Assembly (NCBI GenBank): GCA_037446355.1
Contig: JBBIIT010000002.1
Coordinates: 66,846 to 130,845, forward strand
Direction of reading: 5' to 3'
From: Roseiarcus sp037446355
GTDB lineage: Bacteria > Pseudomonadota > Alphaproteobacteria > Rhizobiales > Beijerinckiaceae
Length of the DNA: 64,000 nucleotides
Below the pieces are notes generated by a model. That model saw only the letters and a program-made list of their open reading frames with translations, searched no databases and was not told the DNA's origin. This document shows positions 16,969-25,975 of this stretch, one piece after another (within the stretch, counting starts at the first letter, position 1; every line of letters starts with the position of its first letter). Both the position numbers and the translations under genes were made by a program.

Positions 16969-17484
16969 GTGAGCGTGAATGTGACGGAGCCTATTCGTTT
17001 GATTAAGCCTCTCGCCCCATCGTCGCCATCGGTGATGGAGCGATGTCCGGTGCATGCCTTGCGAAATAGGCTAAGAGCCGCGCGTCTGCGCCCCACGCGC
17101 CAAAGGGTCGTGTTGGGTTGGCTACTATTTGGCAAAGGAAACCGGCATGTAACCGCTGAAATATTATTCGACGAGGCGAAATCGGTGAAGTCGCCAGTAT
17201 CCATGGCGACGATTTACAATACTCTGCATCAATTCGAGCGCGCTGGATTGTTGCGCGAAATCGCCGTCGAAGGGTCGAAGGCGTATTTCGACACCAATAC
17301 GCGCCCTCACGCGCATTTCTTAATAGAAGAGACCGGCGCTCTGTTCGATATTCCCGACGCCGACCTCAGTTTGGTCAATCCGCCCAACGCGCCCGAAGGA
17401 TATGAGGTTTCCCGGGTCGAACTGATCGTGCGAGTTCGCCGCGCGAAGTGCAGCGTCATTGCCGCGCCCAGTCTCCCTGAATAA
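16969..17484 (+). CDS. irr: Iron response regulator Irr (Fur family)
   Basis: This protein of up to 171 residues belongs to the Irr branch of Fur, which in rhizobia and relatives senses heme status and controls iron and heme genes. The winged-helix region shows LRPTRQRVVLGWLLFGKGNRHVTAE, characteristic of Irr, then MATIYNTLHQFERAGLLREI. A Cys-Pro pair with a nearby His (RCPVHAL, residues 25-31) resembles the heme regulatory motif of Bradyrhizobium Irr. The His cluster that is HHH there reads HAH here. The start is uncertain: GTG at 16969 or ATG at 17035. Its 3' end overlaps the convergent membrane-protein gene by 29 bases. Confidence 0.9.
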   Translation: MSVNVTEPIRLIKPLAPSSPSVMERCPVHALRNRLRAARLRPTRQRVVLGWLLFGKGNRHVTAEILFDEAKSVKSPVSMATIYNTLHQFERAGLLREIAVEGSKAYFDTNTRPHAHFLIEETGALFDIPDADLSLVNPPNAPEGYEVSRVELIVRVRRAKCSVIAAPSLPE

Positions 17485-18472
17485 ACCCGCCGCTCGTCAC
17501 GACCACCCAGTCGCGACCGCGGCGTTCGATTCGCAATACGCGGCCCGCACTGGGCACGAGGTCGCCGGGGGCCACGGATTGCGGGCCATCCTGACCGTCT
17601 ATGATGGCATAGCCGTCTCGCACGTCTACTAGCCTCAGGTTTTTGATACGGACTTTGGTCCGATCGATCGACCCGGTGGTTTCGTTGGAGACAGCCGGAG
17701 TCGCCTTGAGCATAGATACGGTCGGATTGGCGGGCGGGGGCGGTCCAACAGGCAAGAGCGTCGACGTGGCGCCTTTCTTCTCGAGCTTGTCCAGTCTGGA
17801 CGTTAAATCAGAAAACCTCGCCGCCGAATCGTGGTCTATGCGGTCTCCAATCTTGTCGAGACGCGCGCCCTGATCCCGTTCGATGTGATCGATCCGCGAC
17901 GAAAGCTGCGCCAATGCGCCGTTGAAATCGCGCGCCGCCGACGCACCGCTCTTCACCTCGCTCAGAATCTTCTTGAGTTCCGCAGTCTCGTCTCGGCTTC
18001 GGGACGCCTCGATGGCGTCCAGCCTAGCCTTCATCGCGCCGAGCGACTGCGCGAGACTCTGGTTTTCCTTCTCCCCTTGTGTGAGGAGCGCAGATTGCCG
18101 GTAGTGATTTGCCAGACCGGCGCCGGAGACCAGGACGAGTAAGACGAGGCTGGCGGCAAGGCCGATGGCCGTAGCGTTTCGCTTCGTCGGCGCCCCCGTC
18201 GCGTTCGCGCGCCGATTATCGGAAGGCGCCGAACGGTAGGGTGCAAGCTGCAGTCGAGGTAAATTCAACGGGAACGGGGAACCCTCGGGCTGGTCACTTT
18301 CGCCAGCTTCGATGGGCTTTTTCGGTTCAGATCGAGACAACGGGCGTTCGCCCGCCGCAGGGGCGAAGCCGTCGGCGGCGTCCAGCTCGCCTGGTTCGGC
18401 CTCTCGGGCCTCTGCCGAGCCGGCGACGCCAGTCGGTGGAGCGTCGGTGCTCGCAATTTCATTCATGTCCAT
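17456..18472 (-). CDS. Hypothetical single-pass membrane protein with coiled coil
   Basis: I do not recognise a named family for this 338-residue protein. A Pro/Ala/Glu-rich N-terminus of about 100 residues leads to one transmembrane helix (ATAIGLAASLVLLVLVSGAGL, about residue 120). A long heptad-like coiled coil follows (about 150-245, with repeated LDKI/IDHI patterns), then a Pro-rich linker. The C-terminal 75 residues form a small beta-type domain (IKNLRLVDVRDGYAIIDG, VAPGDLVPSAGRVLRIERRG). The start at 18472 or 18466 is preferred over 18529. It may be an envelope or scaffold protein; no function can be assigned. Confidence 0.75.
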   Translation of the reverse strand: MDMNEIASTDAPPTGVAGSAEAREAEPGELDAADGFAPAAGERPLSRSEPKKPIEAGESDQPEGSPFPLNLPRLQLAPYRSAPSDNRRANATGAPTKRNATAIGLAASLVLLVLVSGAGLANHYRQSALLTQGEKENQSLAQSLGAMKARLDAIEASRSRDETAELKKILSEVKSGASAARDFNGALAQLSSRIDHIERDQGARLDKIGDRIDHDSAARFSDLTSRLDKLEKKGATSTLLPVGPPPPANPTVSMLKATPAVSNETTGSIDRTKVRIKNLRLVDVRDGYAIIDGQDGPQSVAPGDLVPSAGRVLRIERRGRDWVVVTSGGFIQGDWARQ

Positions 18473-18669
18473 GGAACCGCCCAAAGGATGCGCCGGAAAA
18501 ATTTTCGACCCGATCCATGAATGGACCATTAACCAAGAGCGACGGCGCCATGATTATTTTAGGGCGAGATTTGACCGTTCGGCTTCGATCTGGACACGAT
18601 TGCCTCGCGCTGACATGTTAATCGCAATCGAAAATCGCGACAGAAGGCGAAAGCAAGGGTGAGATCACG

Positions 18670-20979
18670 ATGAAACCGATGAAGTTCGGGGTAGGCCAAA
18701 GTCTGAAGCGTGTGGAAGACGTGCGCCTCGTCTCGGGAAGTGGCCGCTATTCCAGCGACGCCTGTGATCGCGCGACGTTGCGAGCCGTTTTCGTGCGTAG
18801 CCCATACGGTCATGCGAGGTTCCGAATTATGGAGTTGGTGGACGTTCGCGCGATGTCGGGCGTCAAAGGGGTGTTTGTGGCGAGCGATTTCGCGCAATTC
18901 GGCCCCCTTCCCTGTCTTGCGCCGGTCAAGAATTCGGACGGATCGCAGACCCCGCTTAAGCCATTTCCGGTTATGTCCTCGGATGAGGTCTTCCATGTCG
19001 GCGACATCGTCGCAATGGTGGTCGCCAGCACCCTTGTCGAAGCGCGCGACGCGGCGGAAGCGATGCAAATTTCGTGGGACGAGTTGCCTGCGGTGGTCGA
19101 CTCCGAGGCCGCGATAGCGCCTGACGCACCGATCGTTTTCGCGGGCGCCCCCGGCAATGTCGCCTACGACACCCATATCGGCGACAGGGCCAAGACCGAC
19201 ATCGTCTTTGCAGCTGCGGCGCACAAGGTCAAAATCAAGATCGTCAATCCCCGCGTCGTCGCTAATTTCATGGAGCCGCGATCGGCGGCCGCGGAATTCG
19301 ATGCCGCCACTGGCCATTTTACCCTGCACACCGGCTCCCAGGGCGTGCACAACATTCGTGACATCATCGCAGGCATGATCATGAAGATTCCGCCCGCGAA
19401 ACTCAGGGTGGTTACCGAGGACGTTGGGGGCGGCTTCGGAACGAAGGCGTTCGTTTATCGCGAATACCCGCTCGTGCTCGAGGCGGCGCGACGGCTCGGC
19501 CAATCGGTCAGTTGGACCGCCGACCGGACGGAACATTTTGTCGGCGACGCCCAAGGCCGCGACAACATTACTACGGCGGAAATGGCGCTCGACGCCGACG
19601 GCCGCTTTCTGGGCTTGCGAGTGGACATACTCGGCAATCTGGGCGCCTACCTTCATTTGGTCGCGCCCTATATTCCCTGGCTCGGCGCGTCGATGGCGAC
19701 GGGCCCGTATCATGTCGAGGCGCTGCACGCGCGCGTGCGGGGAATTTATACGCACACGGTTCCCGTCGACGCCTATCGCGGCGCGGGGCGTCCGGAAGCG
19801 GCCTATGTCCTGGAGCGTCTGGTCGACGCTTGCGCACGGGCGATGGAACTTGCGCCTGAAGAAATCCGGGCGCGAAATTTCATTAAGCCGTCTCGAATGC
19901 CGTACCATACCCTAACCGACCGCGACTACGATGTGGGCGAGTTCGAGGCGGCGATGCGCACCTGTCTGCACAAGGCCGAGCATTCGAACTTCGCGCAACG
20001 CTTAGCGGAGTCGCGAAGGAACGGAATGATCCGCGGCTTTGGCATTTCGAGCTATATCGAATGCACGGCCTGGGGTGAGGGCGAACAAGGTTCGGTCGCG
20101 CTCGACAGCAATGGCGACTTCACCGTCCTGATTGGCACGCAGTCCAATGGGCAAGGACATGAAACTGCATATGCCCAGGTTGTCTCGCAGTATCTCGATG
20201 TTCCTCTGAACCGCATCAAGATTGTTCAAGGCGACACAGATCGCGTGCCGACCGGAAACGGAACCGGTGGATCGCGCTCCATTCCGGTGGGGGCTGTGAT
20301 GGTGACGCGCGCGTCGCAAAGCCTCGTCGCCTCGCTAAAAGAATTGGCGGCCGACAAGCTCGAAGCCGCAGTGGCGGATTTGGAAATTGCCGATGGCCGC
20401 GTGAGAATTGCGGGGACGGACCGTTCAATTTCCTATCGAGAAATTGCGGCGCTGCCGGGGGCGAGCCCGGAAAAACTCAAAGCGATCGAATCCTTCGAAC
20501 CGCCGAACGCAACTTATCCCAATGGAACGCACGCCTGCGAGGTCGAGATTGATCCCGAAACCGGCGTCACCAGGATCGTGAAATATACCGTGGTCGACGA
20601 TTTCGGCTTCACGCTTAACCCGCTGCTCCTGGCGGGCCAGGTCCATGGCGGCATCGCGCAGGGCGTCGGTCAGGCGCTGCAGGAACGCGCGGCATATGAC
20701 AAAAACGGGCAATTGCTGACGGCTTCGTTCATGGACTACGCGGTTCCGAGGGCGGACGATCTTCCTGCGTTCGACTTCGAGACCCGTAACGTTCCCTCCA
20801 CTACCAATCCGATGGGCTTGAAGGGCGCCGGCGAGGCCGGTTCGATCGGATCGACCCCGGCGGTTGTCAATGCGGTCGTCGACGCGCTTTGGCGCGCCTA
20901 CCGCGTAGAGCGAATCGACATGCCGGCGACTCCGTTCGCTGTATATAATGCGATATCGCAGGCCAAAGCGGGCCGCTGA
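18670..20979 (+). CDS. Molybdenum hydroxylase large subunit, CoxL-like (form II type)
   Basis: This 769-residue protein belongs to the xanthine dehydrogenase/CO dehydrogenase large-subunit family that holds the molybdopterin-cytosine dinucleotide cofactor. GGGFGTKAFVYREYPL and the active-site loop VDAYRGAGRPEA (AYRGAGR at about residues 368-374) are present. The catalytic Glu lies in KGAGEAGSIG (about Glu 722). The AYRGAGR loop is that of form II enzymes, not the AYxCSFR of true aerobic CO dehydrogenase, so an aldehyde or N-heterocycle oxidoreductase is more likely. The usual FAD (CoxM) and 2Fe-2S (CoxS) partner genes are absent on both sides, which is unusual. Confidence 0.88.
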   Translation: MKPMKFGVGQSLKRVEDVRLVSGSGRYSSDACDRATLRAVFVRSPYGHARFRIMELVDVRAMSGVKGVFVASDFAQFGPLPCLAPVKNSDGSQTPLKPFPVMSSDEVFHVGDIVAMVVASTLVEARDAAEAMQISWDELPAVVDSEAAIAPDAPIVFAGAPGNVAYDTHIGDRAKTDIVFAAAAHKVKIKIVNPRVVANFMEPRSAAAEFDAATGHFTLHTGSQGVHNIRDIIAGMIMKIPPAKLRVVTEDVGGGFGTKAFVYREYPLVLEAARRLGQSVSWTADRTEHFVGDAQGRDNITTAEMALDADGRFLGLRVDILGNLGAYLHLVAPYIPWLGASMATGPYHVEALHARVRGIYTHTVPVDAYRGAGRPEAAYVLERLVDACARAMELAPEEIRARNFIKPSRMPYHTLTDRDYDVGEFEAAMRTCLHKAEHSNFAQRLAESRRNGMIRGFGISSYIECTAWGEGEQGSVALDSNGDFTVLIGTQSNGQGHETAYAQVVSQYLDVPLNRIKIVQGDTDRVPTGNGTGGSRSIPVGAVMVTRASQSLVASLKELAADKLEAAVADLEIADGRVRIAGTDRSISYREIAALPGASPEKLKAIESFEPPNATYPNGTHACEVEIDPETGVTRIVKYTVVDDFGFTLNPLLLAGQVHGGIAQGVGQALQERAAYDKNGQLLTASFMDYAVPRADDLPAFDFETRNVPSTTNPMGLKGAGEAGSIGSTPAVVNAVVDALWRAYRVERIDMPATPFAVYNAISQAKAGR

Positions 20980-20982
20980 CCG

Positions 20983-21174
20983 GTGTTGCTTTCGCTGCCG
21001 ATCCTGGGCGTCGCGTCGATTGCGATTTGGCTTTTGTCGGCGGCTTATCCGATCGATGAGCAAACAGCGCGGGCTTCGCTTGGCGGCGCGATGGCTGCGG
21101 TGGTGCGCAACACGCCGCAACTGATCGCTGAATATCGCGCGGCGATCGCGGAATACCTTAAGAGCCTGCCTTGA
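20983..21174 (+). CDS. Small hypothetical protein with N-terminal hydrophobic segment
   Basis: This is a 63-residue open frame beginning with GTG three bases after the CoxL-like stop. It has a hydrophobic N-terminus (LSLPILGVASIAIWLLSAAY) that could be a membrane anchor or signal sequence, then an Ala-rich helix with Glu and Arg. Tight spacing after the upstream gene and a coding-like third-position pattern support it, but no ribosome-binding site is evident. No function is known to me. Confidence 0.45.
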   Translation: MLLSLPILGVASIAIWLLSAAYPIDEQTARASLGGAMAAVVRNTPQLIAEYRAAIAEYLKSLP

Positions 21175-21298
21175 AATTGCGATTCGATGCGGTCGGCTGG
21201 ATAACCCTATGGCGAACGGTTGCCTAACCCATTAGACAACCGATCGTGTTGAAGCGGCTCCTGCCGCATTAGCCCTCGGTCCGGACTCGAAACCTCCC

Positions 21299-22810
21299 AT
21301 GCCAAATTTGATCGATGATCTCGTGCAAATGATCGAGTTCGATCAAAAGTCCGCCCGGTCCTTGCTGATCGATCTTGCCGAGCGCCTGCCTGATTCCGCG
21401 CAAGCCCGAGCATTGCTGGCGCGAACGTATCTCCGCGCTCTGGAGATCGAGCCGGCGCTGGAGACGTTTCGGGTCGCGAGCGCCCTGGATCCGAATGACG
21501 TCGGGATCCTCAACCAGATCGGCCTCTGTCTTGTGGCGCTCGGCCGCTACGACGCAGCGCTGACGGCGTTTGAGCGGGCCGGCGCCAAGCAAAATAGCTC
21601 ACTGTCCCCGGTTCTTTGCGCGCTCATGCAGCACCGATTGGGTAAGATCGAAGGCGCGGTGAGAACTTACAATCAACTCATTCCCGCCCTGAAGCCCAAC
21701 GATCCCGAGCGATGGCACGCGATCCGGGGACTCGGCCTGGCGTTGCGCGACGCCGGATCGCCAATTGCCGCCGATCATTGTTTCCGAGATTTGATCCGTG
21801 AGTATCGCGTCGCTCCTCGAGAGGTCGCGCTCAGCCTTGTCGAACGCGACAATTCGCTCGATTTCCACGAGTGGACGCGGCTCGCGCACAAGGACTCGTT
21901 GGCCGTCGCTTTGAAAGCGAATGAACTGATCAGCCCGAATACGCTCGCCTTTCCTGAGACGTTTGTGCTCCCGGCTGATAGGCCGGGTTTCCTGACGTTC
22001 GCCGCCAGTCGGCCGGGCGTACTCGTTATCGGCAAGCCGTTACGCGGCACTGGTGGGCAGGGTATCGTTATCACGCGCAATCTCTCGCAGATCGCGGAGC
22101 GAGATGACATTGTCGTCCAACATTATGTCGAGCGCCCGCTTCTGATCGGCAAGCTCAAATCGCATATGCGCGTCTACGGTCTCGTTACATCCGCGGAGCC
22201 GTTCCGAGCCTACATCTACCGCGAGGGAATCGTCCGGTTCGCGCCGGAGGAGTACGATTTGTCGGACCAAGGGGTGGCCAATCCCCATGCGCATATCACC
22301 AACACCGCGCGCCATCGCGGGCGATCCTCTTTGGTCATCGAGAGCGACCCGACCAAAGAAGATAGTGGCCATATCTGGAGTCTCTCGGCTTTTCTAAATC
22401 GTGCGCAAGAGAGCGGCGCCCACAAGGCGGCGGTTTGGCAACAACTAAGAGCGATGATGACGGAATTTCTGCGCGCCCTGGTCGCCGATGGATTGTTCGC
22501 GCGCCAAAGCGCCGCCTCGCCTCGCCGCGCGTTCGCCGCGAAGCTGTTCGGTCTCGATGTCCTCTTAGATGCGGACGGCAAGGCATGGCTGCTGGAGGTC
22601 CAACGCAAGCCGGCGCTCGGTGGGTCGCCGTTGGCCAATCGAATCAACGACCGGCTTTGCCGAACCATTTTTGAAATGAGCAGCGCCTGCGCGATCGACG
22701 ATTCGCTGTCAGCGGAAATGATCGGCAAGCTGGCGAAAGATGCGGACACGCTGCGCAAGCGTGAAGAGGAGCTCGAAATGCGGTTCCGCGGCGAGTTCGA
22801 GCGGCTATAG
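21299..22810 (+). CDS. TPR protein with tubulin-tyrosine-ligase-like ATP-grasp domain
   Basis: This 503-residue protein has TPR-like helical repeats at about residues 5-170 (for example DPNDVGILNQIGLCLVALGR) followed by an ATP-grasp domain of TTL type. TTL hallmarks are the nucleotide loop KPLRGTGGQGI (Lys 246) and QHYVERPLLIGKLKSHMRVY. RFAPEEYD, HITNTA and WSLSAFL follow, then FGLDVLLDADGKAWLLEV. The usual metal-ligand Asn after the final EV is replaced (EVQRKP, Gln 435). TTL enzymes add amino acids to protein side chains or termini in eukaryotes; the bacterial target is unknown. Genes around it give no clue. Confidence 0.8.
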   Translation: MPNLIDDLVQMIEFDQKSARSLLIDLAERLPDSAQARALLARTYLRALEIEPALETFRVASALDPNDVGILNQIGLCLVALGRYDAALTAFERAGAKQNSSLSPVLCALMQHRLGKIEGAVRTYNQLIPALKPNDPERWHAIRGLGLALRDAGSPIAADHCFRDLIREYRVAPREVALSLVERDNSLDFHEWTRLAHKDSLAVALKANELISPNTLAFPETFVLPADRPGFLTFAASRPGVLVIGKPLRGTGGQGIVITRNLSQIAERDDIVVQHYVERPLLIGKLKSHMRVYGLVTSAEPFRAYIYREGIVRFAPEEYDLSDQGVANPHAHITNTARHRGRSSLVIESDPTKEDSGHIWSLSAFLNRAQESGAHKAAVWQQLRAMMTEFLRALVADGLFARQSAASPRRAFAAKLFGLDVLLDADGKAWLLEVQRKPALGGSPLANRINDRLCRTIFEMSSACAIDDSLSAEMIGKLAKDADTLRKREEELEMRFRGEFERL

Positions 22811-22820
22811 GGCCGCCCGG

Positions 22821-23711
22821 CTATCGCTTGGACGAGGCGATGCCCGCCCCGCCGACAATTAAAGCGCAAGCCAAGGCGAGCGAAAGGGTGGCCGGCGCGA
22901 AACCGGCGGCCACCAAGACCAGTGTCGAAAGCGCCGGCGCGGCGTAAGCGGCGACGCCAAGAAGCCGGATATCGCCGTTCTTGACCCCATAATCCCAGAG
23001 GTAAAAGGCGAGGCCGACAGGGCCGAGACCGAGGCCGACGACGGCAGCCCCCTGCACGGCATTCTCCGGCCAAACCGTCGTCTCCGTTGCAAAGTGAAAA
23101 ACGGTCGCGAGCAGCGCCGTGACGAGACAGAATCCCGCAACCGCTTCCGTCGGCGCGGATTTTAGCAGGCGCGACAACACGGAATAGCTTGACCAGACGA
23201 AGGCGCAGCCGAGGGCAAGTAGGTAACCTATCGTGGTCCGCCCGGAGATCGAATCGAGCCCGGCGCCGCCGAACTTATCCCAAAAGAGCGTGGCCGCCCC
23301 TCCTAAGCCCAAGAGCGCGCCGACAATCGACCGCGCGTTCAACGGTTCGCCCGGCAGCAATGCCGACATCAATACGATAAGAAGCGGCCAGAGATACGCG
23401 ATCAGGCTCGCCTCCGCTGGCGGAGCAAGCCGAAGCGCGGCGAAATAAAGCGCGTGATATCCGAACAGACCTCCGACACCAACTAGCCAAACAGGCCAGG
23501 GTTGCGCCAAGGCGCCGAGCCGCCCGCGCGTCGCCGCGAAAGCGAGGCCAAGAGCGCCGCCAACCGCAAAGGTCATCGCAGCAAGCTCGAACGGGGGAAC
23601 ATGCCCGGAAGCCGCCGTCAGGAGCGCCAGTAGCGACCAAAGTACAACAGCGCCAGCGCCGACGAGCGTCGCCGCGCCTCGCGTTGGCGCGCTCAAGTGA
23701 TTGTCCGACAT
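22821..23711 (-). CDS. DMT-superfamily (EamA) exporter, YddG-like
   Basis: This 296-residue membrane protein has about ten hydrophobic helices arranged as two EamA repeats. The call to the YddG-like aromatic amino acid exporter group rests on the overall pattern (LFGYHALYFAALRLAPPAEASLIAYLWPLLIVL and YLWDYGVKNGDIRLLGVAAY). The ATG at 23711 follows an AGGGGGG ribosome-binding stretch; the upstream extension to 23840 lacks support. It is convergent with the TTL-like gene (10 bases apart) and divergent from the small gene at 23,757. The substrate is not established. Confidence 0.85.
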   Translation of the reverse strand: MSDNHLSAPTRGAATLVGAGAVVLWSLLALLTAASGHVPPFELAAMTFAVGGALGLAFAATRGRLGALAQPWPVWLVGVGGLFGYHALYFAALRLAPPAEASLIAYLWPLLIVLMSALLPGEPLNARSIVGALLGLGGAATLFWDKFGGAGLDSISGRTTIGYLLALGCAFVWSSYSVLSRLLKSAPTEAVAGFCLVTALLATVFHFATETTVWPENAVQGAAVVGLGLGPVGLAFYLWDYGVKNGDIRLLGVAAYAAPALSTLVLVAAGFAPATLSLALACALIVGGAGIASSKR

Positions 23712-23756
23712 TCGCCCCCCTGCTAACAATTGAGGCGGCTCAAGGGAAGCTCCGGC

Positions 23757-24047
23757 ATGATGGACATCGTCGTCTACCACATTTTCGCGCGTGGGCGGTC
23801 GCGCGACGCGCTCGGGCTGATCAAGGCGCCGCCAGCGCATATGATCGCTCGAGTCGAACCAAAGTCGAGCGACATTTGGGGCCGCAAAGGCGAGTTCCGG
23901 CGGGCGTCAGACCCGGACAGTGCGGACTTGAGCGAGGAAGCTTTGCTGGAGGTCTTGATTGCGGATCCGGTCCGAGGTGGGTTGCAAACCGTAGAGCGCA
24001 TTCACGGGGGCGCAGCTCCGTCGACCTTCCAGATGCGCAATTTATGA
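23757..24047 (+). CDS. Small conserved-looking hypothetical protein
   Basis: This 96-residue open frame starts with a double ATG preceded by GGGAAG, a good ribosome-binding site. Most of its codons end in G or C, matching real genes here. It is soluble and charged, with a central segment KSSDIWGRKGEFRRASD and an acidic helix LSEEALLEVLIAD. It occupies the interval between the EamA exporter and gamma-glutamyltranspeptidase. An overlapping frame extends upstream from the transpeptidase start but has weaker coding signs. No family is recognised. Confidence 0.5.
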   Translation: MMDIVVYHIFARGRSRDALGLIKAPPAHMIARVEPKSSDIWGRKGEFRRASDPDSADLSEEALLEVLIADPVRGGLQTVERIHGGAAPSTFQMRNL

Positions 24048-24169
24048 TCAGGGCGGAACATTCGCCCCAGCTTGAGCGTCATACGCGCAACGCTGACCGT
24101 ATGCGTGCCAAACACGCTTTCGCCGCGCTTCGGCCGGAATGCAAGCGTGGCGGGATAGGACGCGCGAAA

Positions 24170-25912
24170 ATGCCGATGCGTGGGGCGGGCGCCCTTTCGA
24201 TCCTCGCGATTGTCGCGACGCTCTTGGCGCCGAGCGTTGGCCACGCGGATACCGCGCCCATCGTTTCGGATTTCGCGACCGCCAGGCCCGTGATCGCCCG
24301 GCATGGTATGGTGGTCACGCAGGAGGCAAGCGCCTCGCGGGTCGGACTCGACATATTGCGACGCGGCGGCAATGCGGTGGACGCCGCTGTTGCGGTTGGT
24401 TTCGCGCTGGCTGTGACTCTGCCGCGCGCCGGCAACATTGGCGGCGGCGGTTTTATGCTGATCCATCGCGCCGACCAGCACAAGACCGTCGCCATCGACT
24501 ATCGAGAAACGGCGCCGGCCTTGACGACGACGGACGTATTTCTCGACGCCAACGGCGAGGCCGATCCTTTCAAGTCGCGCTTCAGCGGATTGGCGATCGG
24601 CGTCCCCGGGACAGTGGCCGGTCTGGAACTCGCCTGGCGCAAGTACGGCTCGGGCAAGTTTACATTCGCCGAGCTCCTGGCTCCGGCGTCGAAGCTCGCT
24701 CATGAAGGCCTGACCGTTGACGACGATCTCGCCGATTCTCTGCCGGCGGTGCAGCCGGCGCTCGCGATGCATCCCTCTAGCGCACGCATTTATTTACGAC
24801 CTGACCGGAGCGCTCCGGGCATCGGCGATCGGATCAAACTCGATGACCTCGCGGCGACGCTCGACGCCGTCGCCGTGAAGGGATCGGAGGGCTTCTATAA
24901 AGGACCGGTTGCGCAGAAGATCGTCGCGGCGGTGCAGGAAGCCGGCGGGCGCATGACGTTGGGCGATCTTGCCGGCTATCGCGCTGTCGAGCGCGAACCC
25001 GTGCGCGGAACCTATCGCGGCCACGAGATCGTCTCGATGCCGCCGCCCTCGTCCGGCGGCGCGCATGTCATTGAAATTCTGAATATTCTGGAGGGATTTC
25101 CGCTTGCGGAGCAAGGGCTCAATTCGGCCGCGACGATCCACGAAATGGCCGAAGCGGAAAAGCTCGCCTACGCCGACAGGGCAAAATACCTCGGCGATCC
25201 TGACTTCCTGAAGATTCCGCTGAAAGGTCTGACTTCGAAGGCCTATGCGAGCTCCCTGCGCGCGACCATCCAGCCGGATCGCGCTCGGCCCGGGCGCGAG
25301 ACGATGCCAGGCGTTCCGCAGCGTTACGAAAGCGATCAAACGACGCATTTCTCTATTGTGGACGCTGCCGGCGACGCCGTCAGCAACACATATACGCTCA
25401 ATTTTTCCTATGGCAGCGGGCTGGTCGCGGAAGGCACGGGCGTACTGCTGAACAACGAACTCGACGATTTCGCCGCGAAGCCTGGCGCCGCCAACGCCTA
25501 TGGCCTGCTAGGCGGCGACGCCAACGCGCCCGGCCCGAACAAGCGCCCGCTTTCATCGATGAGCCCAACCCTGGTGTTCAAGGATGGCCAACTGGAGCTC
25601 GCCACCGGCAGCCCCGGCGGCTCGCGCATCATCACCACAGTGCTGCAAATCGTCCTCGACGTGATCGATTTCGGGCTCAATGTCGCGGAGGCAGAAAATG
25701 CGCCGCGGGTCCACGATCAGGGCTTTCCCGAGGAATTGAGGATCGAGCGCGGCATTTCGGCGGACACTGTTCGCCTGCTCGAAGCCATGGGGCACCATGT
25801 CGTCGTTCGCGAGAGCATGGGGTCGGCAAATTCGATCGCACGGACGAATGAAGGCGTGCTGACGGGCGCATCCGATCTTCGCCAACGCGGCACTTCGGCG
25901 GTCGGCTATTGA
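24170..25912 (+). CDS. ggt: Gamma-glutamyltranspeptidase (periplasmic, autoprocessing)
   Basis: This 580-residue precursor of an Ntn hydrolase transfers or hydrolyses the gamma-glutamyl group of glutathione. A signal peptide (residues 1-27, AGALSILAIVATLLAPSVG) is followed by the large-subunit region (RHGMVVTQEASASRVGLDIL, GGNAVDAAVAVGFAL). The autocleavage point is just before Thr 391 in QTTHFSIVD, which becomes the catalytic N-terminus of the small subunit. NELDDF and SSMSPTLV further on are also typical. The ATG at 24170 is chosen because AGGA lies nine bases upstream and it starts the signal peptide. With ChaC (2,565) it gives two routes of glutathione breakdown. Confidence 0.94.
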   Translation: MPMRGAGALSILAIVATLLAPSVGHADTAPIVSDFATARPVIARHGMVVTQEASASRVGLDILRRGGNAVDAAVAVGFALAVTLPRAGNIGGGGFMLIHRADQHKTVAIDYRETAPALTTTDVFLDANGEADPFKSRFSGLAIGVPGTVAGLELAWRKYGSGKFTFAELLAPASKLAHEGLTVDDDLADSLPAVQPALAMHPSSARIYLRPDRSAPGIGDRIKLDDLAATLDAVAVKGSEGFYKGPVAQKIVAAVQEAGGRMTLGDLAGYRAVEREPVRGTYRGHEIVSMPPPSSGGAHVIEILNILEGFPLAEQGLNSAATIHEMAEAEKLAYADRAKYLGDPDFLKIPLKGLTSKAYASSLRATIQPDRARPGRETMPGVPQRYESDQTTHFSIVDAAGDAVSNTYTLNFSYGSGLVAEGTGVLLNNELDDFAAKPGAANAYGLLGGDANAPGPNKRPLSSMSPTLVFKDGQLELATGSPGGSRIITTVLQIVLDVIDFGLNVAEAENAPRVHDQGFPEELRIERGISADTVRLLEAMGHHVVVRESMGSANSIARTNEGVLTGASDLRQRGTSAVGY

Positions 25913-25975
25913 GGCGTCTTTCTCATCTCCATTCGTTCGTGCGATAAGCAGCGGCGAAATGAGTGGAATTTTCCG

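Noticed and set aside
16797..17204. Extension of fabA to about 310 residues
   Set aside because: It would run through the irr promoter and coding start and has no similarity to the FabA N-terminus.
18559..19908. A 449-residue open frame antisense to the CoxL-like gene
   Set aside because: It lies opposite a clearly conserved gene, is rich in Arg/His/Asp with no recognisable motif, and is a typical antisense frame of GC-rich DNA.
18670..20979. True aerobic carbon monoxide dehydrogenase large subunit
   Set aside because: The active-site loop is AYRGAGR, not the AYxCSFR loop with the essential Cys, and coxMS are absent.
23684..24169. N-terminal extension of gamma-glutamyltranspeptidase to 742 residues
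   Set aside because: The signal peptide and ribosome-binding site define a start at 24170, and another frame in this interval has better coding character.
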